64,000 bases of DNA, taken from assembly GCA_033675265.1 (NCBI GenBank), contig JAUJYZ010000672.1:23501-87500 (forward strand). Direction: 5' to 3'. Positions 58,877 through 64,000 of the stretch are shown one piece after another. The translations under genes and the position numbers were made by a program. The notes under the pieces were generated by a model, which was not told the origin of the DNA, did no database searches, and was given only the letters and a program-made list of their open reading frames with translations. Source of the stretch: Actinostola sp. cb2023. Lineage: Eukaryota; Cnidaria; Anthozoa; Actiniaria; Actinostolidae. How positions within the stretch are numbered: the stretch's first letter is position 1; each line of letters begins with the position of its first letter.

Positions 58877-58885
58877 GTATTTTAT
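58739..58885. mobile_element. 147-bp foldback MITE before exon 2
   Basis: Arms with cttattgactgagt and cggacgggaaaatattt and their inverted matches, loop tgctcggtccgtac. It ends 9 nt before the exon 2 acceptor, so it supplies the branch-point and pyrimidine region. Confidence 0.85.
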
Positions 58886-58893
58886 TCTTTCAG

Positions 58894-59140
58894 GAAGATT
58901 TGGTTGTTGACGTGAGAGTTAAAGGACCATTTTCAACCTACATGGACATCTATAAAGGCATGTACATGTGTTCAGTGATTGTACAAGATGCCAAAATAAG
59001 AGAAAATATGGATTTCAGCTGTTTTTCAGACCATCTTCATTTATATCAATGGAACGTCATCATTTCTCCATCTCACTCTGAAAGACAACACCCATTGACA
59101 CAGACTATTGTTCCTAAAGACATATTTAAGAAGATATGGG
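58894..59140 (+). CDS. F-box gene (gene C), exon 2
   Basis: Residues 51-132 plus one base. Acceptor TTCTTTCAG, donor GGG|GTATGA, phase 0 to 1. EDLVVDVRVKGPFSTYMDIY, then HLHLYQWNVIISPSHSERQH. No known domain is recognised. It is paralogous to the exon-like sequence at 48462. Confidence 0.72.
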
Positions 59141-59175
59141 GTATGAGTTAATGACAATGAAAATGACTGATGCCC

Positions 59176-59714
59176 AGGGGGGGGGGGGGGGGGGGGGGGG
59201 GGGGTACTCAGGGGTATCAGTGACAGGGAGGTGGGAATACCTTTTTGGGGTTTGAAATTCGCAGCTTGGGACTATTTTTGGGTTAGCAATTATCTGTTGG
59301 TTTTTTTTATTTTTATATAAACATTTTGGCAAGGACTTTTTGGGGGGTTTACACTACGTACATAAATCATGGCATGACATATGACACAGAATTATACAAT
59401 AGTTATTTCGTTTTTGTAGACTTTAAAGACTGACTGCAGTCTGCCTAAAGTTTTGTGACAGATGCACGATGAATAAATAAAGGTGGACAAGAAATACCAA
59501 GAAATACCAAGAAATACCAAGAAATACCAAGAAATACCAAGAAATAACATGAAACAACAAGAAATACATCATTTATTACTTCTTGAATTTTTTTGTAATT
59601 TTTTTGGACTTTTTTGGACTTTTTTGGGGGTTACGTTCTGAGCTGTTGGACTTTTTGGGATCTTGCTTTTGCGTAATGGCCTCATCCACACCTCCCCGTC
59701 ACTGATACCCCTGA
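59176..59714. mobile_element. 540-bp MITE, same family as 45112
   Basis: Starts with a 28-nt G run, then tactcaggggtatcagtgac, and ends in the inverted match. The interior has a short (aagaaatacc)n array near 59490-59550 and gactttttgg blocks. Intron 2 of the F-box gene. Confidence 0.82.
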
Positions 59715-59862
59715 GACTAATGAACTACCTTTTCTGAAATTGTTATTAGTATAAAGATTGTACCAGACACTGTAGATGTATGTAATATCTATTTTGACAT
59801 CTTAGCTGTTATCCCCAAAAACCAATATTGTGTTATTTTAAGTCTATATTGTATATACATGT

Positions 59863-61130
59863 AGTTTTAGCAGGTGCATGTAAACACAAAATCAAAACAT
59901 TAGTGCAAGGCATCATGGGCTTAGACACAGGGTCTTTAGGGTCGCCATTATAGTTTTAGCAGGTGCATGTAAACACAAAATCAAAACATTAGTGCAAGGC
60001 ATCATGGGCTTGGACACAGGGTCTTTAGGGTCGCCATTATAGTTTTAGCAGGTGCATGTAAACACAAAATCAAAACATTAGTGCAAGGCATCATGGGCTT
60101 AGACACAGGGTCTTTAGGGTCGCCATTATAGTTTTAGCAGGTGCATGTAAACACAAAATCAAAACATTAGTGCAAGGCATCATGGGCTTAGACACAGGGT
60201 CTTTAGGGTCGCCATTATAGTTTTAGCAGGTGCATGTAAACACAAAATCAAAACATTAGTGCAAGGCATCATGGGCAAACACAGGGTCTTTAGGGTCGCC
60301 ATTATAGTTTTAGCAGGTGCATGTAAACACAAAATCAAAACATTAGTGCAAGGCATCATGGGCTTAGACACAGGGTCTTTAGGGTCGCCATTATAGTTTT
60401 AGCAGGTGCATGTAAACACAAAATCAAAACATTAGTGCAAGGCATCATGGGCTTTGGACACAGGGTCTTTAGGGTCGCCATTATAGTTTTAGCAGGTGCA
60501 TGTAAACACAAAATCAAAACATTAGTGCAAGGCATCATGGGCTTGGACACAGGGTCTTTAGGGTCGCCATTATAGTTTTAGCAGGTGCATGTAAACACAA
60601 AATCAAAACATTAGTGCAAGGCATCATGGGCTTAGACACAGGGTCTTTAGGGTCGCCATTATAGTTTTTTAGCAGGTGCATGTAAACACAAAATCAAAAC
60701 ATTAGTGCAAGGCATCATGGGCTTAGACACAGGGTCTTTAGGGTCGCCATTATAGTTTTAGCAGGTGCATGTAAACACAAAATCAAAACATTAGTGCAAG
60801 GCATCATGGGCTTGGACACAGGGTCTTTAGGGTCGCCATTATAGTTTTAGCAGGTGCATGTAAACACAAAATCAAAACATTAGTGCAAGGCATCATGGGC
60901 TTAGACACAGGGTCTTTAGGGTCGCCATTATAGTTTTAGCAGGTGCATGTAAACACAAAATCAAAACATTAGTGCAAGGCATCATGGGCTTAGACACAGG
61001 GTCTTTAGGGTCGCCATTATAGTTTTAGCAGGTGCATGTGTAAACACAAAAATCAAAACATTAGTGCAAGGCATCATGGGCTTGGACACAGGGTCTTTAG
61101 GGTCGCCATTATAGTTTTAGCAGGTGCATG
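59863..61130. repeat. 89-bp minisatellite in intron 2 of the F-box gene
   Basis: Fourteen units of 89 bp (agttttagcaggtgcatgta then caaggcatcatgggctt and tctttagggtcgccattat), very homogeneous, with a degenerate tail to about 61190. Confidence 0.96.
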
Positions 61131-61325
61131 TAAAACAAAACAAAAGGCATTGGCTTGGCACAGGCATCATGGGATACACAACACAGGGTCGTTAGGGTGG
61201 GCAACAACTGTACACACAGAGCAGAATATTATTAGCAATTATTGGACGAGGTTGGGCAAAATAATCTATTCCGAAGACAGAGGATAACAACAATATTTTG
61301 CTGAATGTCGTCCAATAATTGTTTT

Positions 61326-61467
61326 ATCATTCACATTATTTTCTCTCACCCAAAGCAACAACTCTGGAAAAAATCGAGCTGCCATTGTCGAGGAGAACGA
61401 AGTTATCTGCAGTGACGTAGTCGTCTCTCGACCAATGAAAATCACGGAGAAAATAATGTGAATGATG
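61326..61467. mobile_element. 142-bp foldback MITE
   Basis: atcattcacattattttctc and its exact inverted match 100 bp later; the loop is GC-richer. It lies 54 nt upstream of the exon 3 acceptor. Confidence 0.85.
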
Positions 61468-61521
61468 TCATTTTTTTTTATATATTTTATTTTATTAATT
61501 ATTATTATTATACACATACAG

Positions 61522-61911
61522 GAATAACAGATGAAGAAATAATTTGCACCAATAAGGATTTTTATGTAGTCCAAGATGATAAAAAACTCATTTGCAGATC
61601 TTATCGTTGTAATTGCAATGATGTCAGTTATTCCTGGGCTGATGGAAGGATGTTTGCTCTTATGAAATTTAGGAGTGTAAACAAATTCCATACCGATGCT
61701 CTAACTCGCTGCCATCAAAGCCTGAACAAGATGAAGGATGCATTTGAAGAGGCAGCCAGAGCACAACGCATTAGAAAGTTTGTCAAATTTGTGCATGACA
61801 ATTCATCAGCCGAAAGTGTGTTGTGGGGTAGCTGTCTACCGAATAATCAACTAGTAGGATATCCTCACCCTAATAATACACCTCACACCATAGGATGTGA
61901 CTATATACAAG
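61522..61911 (+). CDS. F-box gene (gene C), exon 3
   Basis: Residues 133-262 plus one base. Acceptor ACATACAG, donor CAAG|GTAATG, phase 1 both ends. GITDEEIICTNKDFYVVQDD, a Cys pair (CRSYRCNC), and a helical part (SLNKMKDAFEEAARAQRIRK). The exon end (LVGYPHP..CDYIQ) is the seed of the tandem array that follows. Domain not recognised. Confidence 0.78.
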
Positions 61912-63245
61912 GTAATGGACTGACATAGCATGACGTATGAGTGTTAAACACAATATCAACTAGTAGGATATCCTCTCCCTAATGCACCTCACACCATAGG
62001 ATGTGACTATATACAAGGTAATGGACTGACATAGCATGACGTATGAGTGTTAAACACAATATCAACTATTAGGATATCCTCACCCTAATACACCTCACCA
62101 TAGGATGTGACTATATACAAGGTAATGGACTGACATAGCATGACGTATGAGTGTTAAACACAATATCAACTAGTAGGATATCCTCACCCTAATACACCTC
62201 ACCATAGGATGTGACTATATACAAGGTAATGGACTGACATAGCATGACGTATGAGTGTTAACACAATATCAATTAGTAGGATATCCTCACCCTAATACAC
62301 CTCACCATAGGATGTGACTATATACAAGGTAATGGACTGACATAGCATGACGTATGAGTGTTAAACACAATATCAACTAGTAGGATATCCTCAGCCTAAT
62401 GCACCTCACACCATAGGATGTGACTATATACAAGGTAATGGACTGACATAGCATGACGTATGAGTGTTAAACACAATATCAACTAGTAGGATATCCTCAC
62501 CCTAATACACGTCCTCACACCATAGGATGTGACTATATACAAGGTAATGGACTGACATAGCATGACGTATGAGTGTTAACACAATATCAACTAGTAGGAT
62601 ATCCTCACCCTAATGCACCTCACACCATAGGATGTGACTATATACAAGGTAATGGACTGACATAGCATGACGTATGAGTGTTAACACAATATCAACTAGT
62701 AGGATATCCTCACCCTAATGCACCTCACACCATAGGATGTGACTATATACAAGGTAATGGACTGACATAGCATGACGTATGAGTGTTAAACACAATATCA
62801 ACTAGTAGGATATCCTCACCCTAATACACCTCACACCATAGGATGTGACTATATACAAGGTAATGGACTGACATAGCATGACGTATGAGTGTTAAACACA
62901 ATATCAACTAGTAGGATATCCTCATCCTAATACACCTCACACCATAGGATGTGACTATATACAAGGTAATGGACTGACATAGCATGACGTATGAGTGTCA
63001 GTAAACACAATATCAACTAGTAGGATATCCTCACCCTAATACACCTGACACCATAGGATGTGACTATATACAAGGTAATGGACTGACATAGCATGACGTA
63101 TGAGTGTTAAACACAATATCAACTAGTAGGATATCCTCATCCTAATACACCTCACACCATAGGATGTGACTATATACAAGGTAATGGACTGACATAGCAT
63201 GACGTATGAGTGTTAAACACACAATCAACTAGTAGGATATCCTCA
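61850..63245. repeat. 106-bp minisatellite that includes the exon 3 donor
   Basis: Thirteen units of about 106 bp. The first unit is the last 62 nt of exon 3 plus the first 40-odd nt of intron 3. Each later unit repeats both parts, with CAAG|GTAATG kept in every one. Units differ by a few substitutions and small indels. The array ends about 45 nt before the exon 4 acceptor. Confidence 0.96.
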
Positions 63246-63287
63246 CCCTAATGCTTGCTCAAATATTTGCTCAATATTCTTTTACAG

Positions 63288-63603
63288 GATTCCTCCAGAG
63301 AACAGGGATCAAGCAATTAAAGAGCTACGTAGAGTTCTACCACAGGCTAAAAGCAATGTGCAGGACGTACAAAGAGGGTGTGTACTACTCGCTATCAGAT
63401 CTTCAAAGATTCACCCTCTATGTTTATGAGAAGTTGTCAGAACAAGCACCAGAAAGATACATCGATCCAGAGACATTTTTAAAACATGCAGAGAATTATT
63501 TGACTCGAGTAAAGGAGGTATGGGAATGGCAGAATGAGAAGGGAAAAGAGCATCAAAGGAATTACAGGAAGAATGAACAGATCAAGTCAAGTACAGACTA
63601 CCT
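63288..63603 (+). CDS. F-box gene (gene C), exon 4
   Basis: Residues 263-367 plus two bases. Acceptor TTTTACAG, donor CT|GTAAGT, phase 1 to 2. Helical and basic (QLKSYVEFYHRLKAMCRTYK, then LYVYEKLSEQAPERYIDPET), ending in a charged coil. No stop in frame before the donor, so the gene continues to the right. No family recognised. Confidence 0.75.
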
Positions 63604-64000
63604 GTAAGTAGAGCATTATGTATGCACCAGGGGTGTCCAAATATGGTGGCAACTGGCAGGACACTGTGCATTAATTATGTCTTACGTTAATTACCAGCTG
63701 ATCATTTTAGACTGAAGTAATAGATCAAACATGAGAAATAGTGTTTCATCTGATATCCATTGAGGGTTTATCATGTAATTACAAAACTCATAGGACAAAA
63801 ATATTTTTATCATAGGAAATAGCTCGTTGAAATTAGTAAAAGATCGCTTCACAAATTGCGAAGATATGAATTTTCAAAAATCGAAATTTTGTATGAAAAC
63901 CTTTGGAAATTAACCAACAAAACATCCCACTATAATCAATCCCTCTCCACCTACTCCCACAATGAGGGTTTATCACTTAATTTCAAAACTCATAGGACAA
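63604..64000 (+). other. Start of intron 4, possible new array
   Basis: gggtttatcatgtaattaca..actcataggacaa near 63766 recurs with changes at 63966-64000, a spacing of about 201 bp. This may be the first period of another tandem array. No gene seen. Confidence 0.4.

Overview
This is a stretch of an AT-rich animal genome. The genes are intron-containing (GT..AG) and include a complete metazoan-type Dicer. Around them lie a Ty3/gypsy-class LTR retrotransposon, tRNA-derived SINEs, many inverted-repeat (MITE or foldback) elements and an unusual load of minisatellites. Several dispersed elements look like families I associate with corals and sea anemones, so a cnidarian (anthozoan) is my best guess. 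That is an inference from memory, and a sponge or another marine invertebrate is possible.

Minus strand, about 1-30,629: a Dicer gene. I rebuilt 13 exons by eye. All splice sites are GT..AG and all phases agree, giving about 1,406 codons: DExH helicase (GTGTGKT, DECH, QSKGRAR), dimerisation domain, platform/PAZ, RNase IIIa and RNase IIIb with all eight catalytic acidic residues. Only the C-terminal dsRNA-binding end is missing; it should lie left of position 1. Six introns are filled by unrelated tandem arrays (55, 31, 92, 31, about 57 and 17-18 bp units), the largest being a 9.7-kb satellite. Intron 1 is a nest of foldback elements. A 16-nt microexon sits in the loop of a perfect 100-bp inverted repeat that also buries the preceding 5' splice site. 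Skipping it would give a stop after four codons.

Plus strand, 31,900-39,230: a TATA box and a short first exon of an unknown gene, then a 100-bp array, then a 6.4-kb LTR retrotransposon (32,793-39,222). Its LTRs are 824 bp and look identical, with a 5-bp target duplication (AGGGG). Its domain order is gag - zinc knuckle - protease - integrase - RT - RNase H, the Gmr1-type order with integrase before RT. The gag C-terminus resembles the SCAN fold that is thought to derive from such elements.

39,230-53,200: mostly inverted-repeat elements, microsatellites and low-complexity DNA. A fragmentary F-box-like exon and a second exon-like piece (48,462) run into a 2.5-kb array of 54-bp (18-codon) units.

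53,200-64,000: a plus-strand F-box gene (exons at 54,051, 58,894, 61,522 and 63,288; continues to the right) with a 44-bp array upstream, foldback elements in intron 1, an 89-bp array in intron 2, and in intron 3 a 106-bp array that copies the exon 3 end and its splice donor 12 more times. The theme of the window is tandem repeats growing next to splice sites, in a gene (Dicer) whose product cuts double-stranded RNA.
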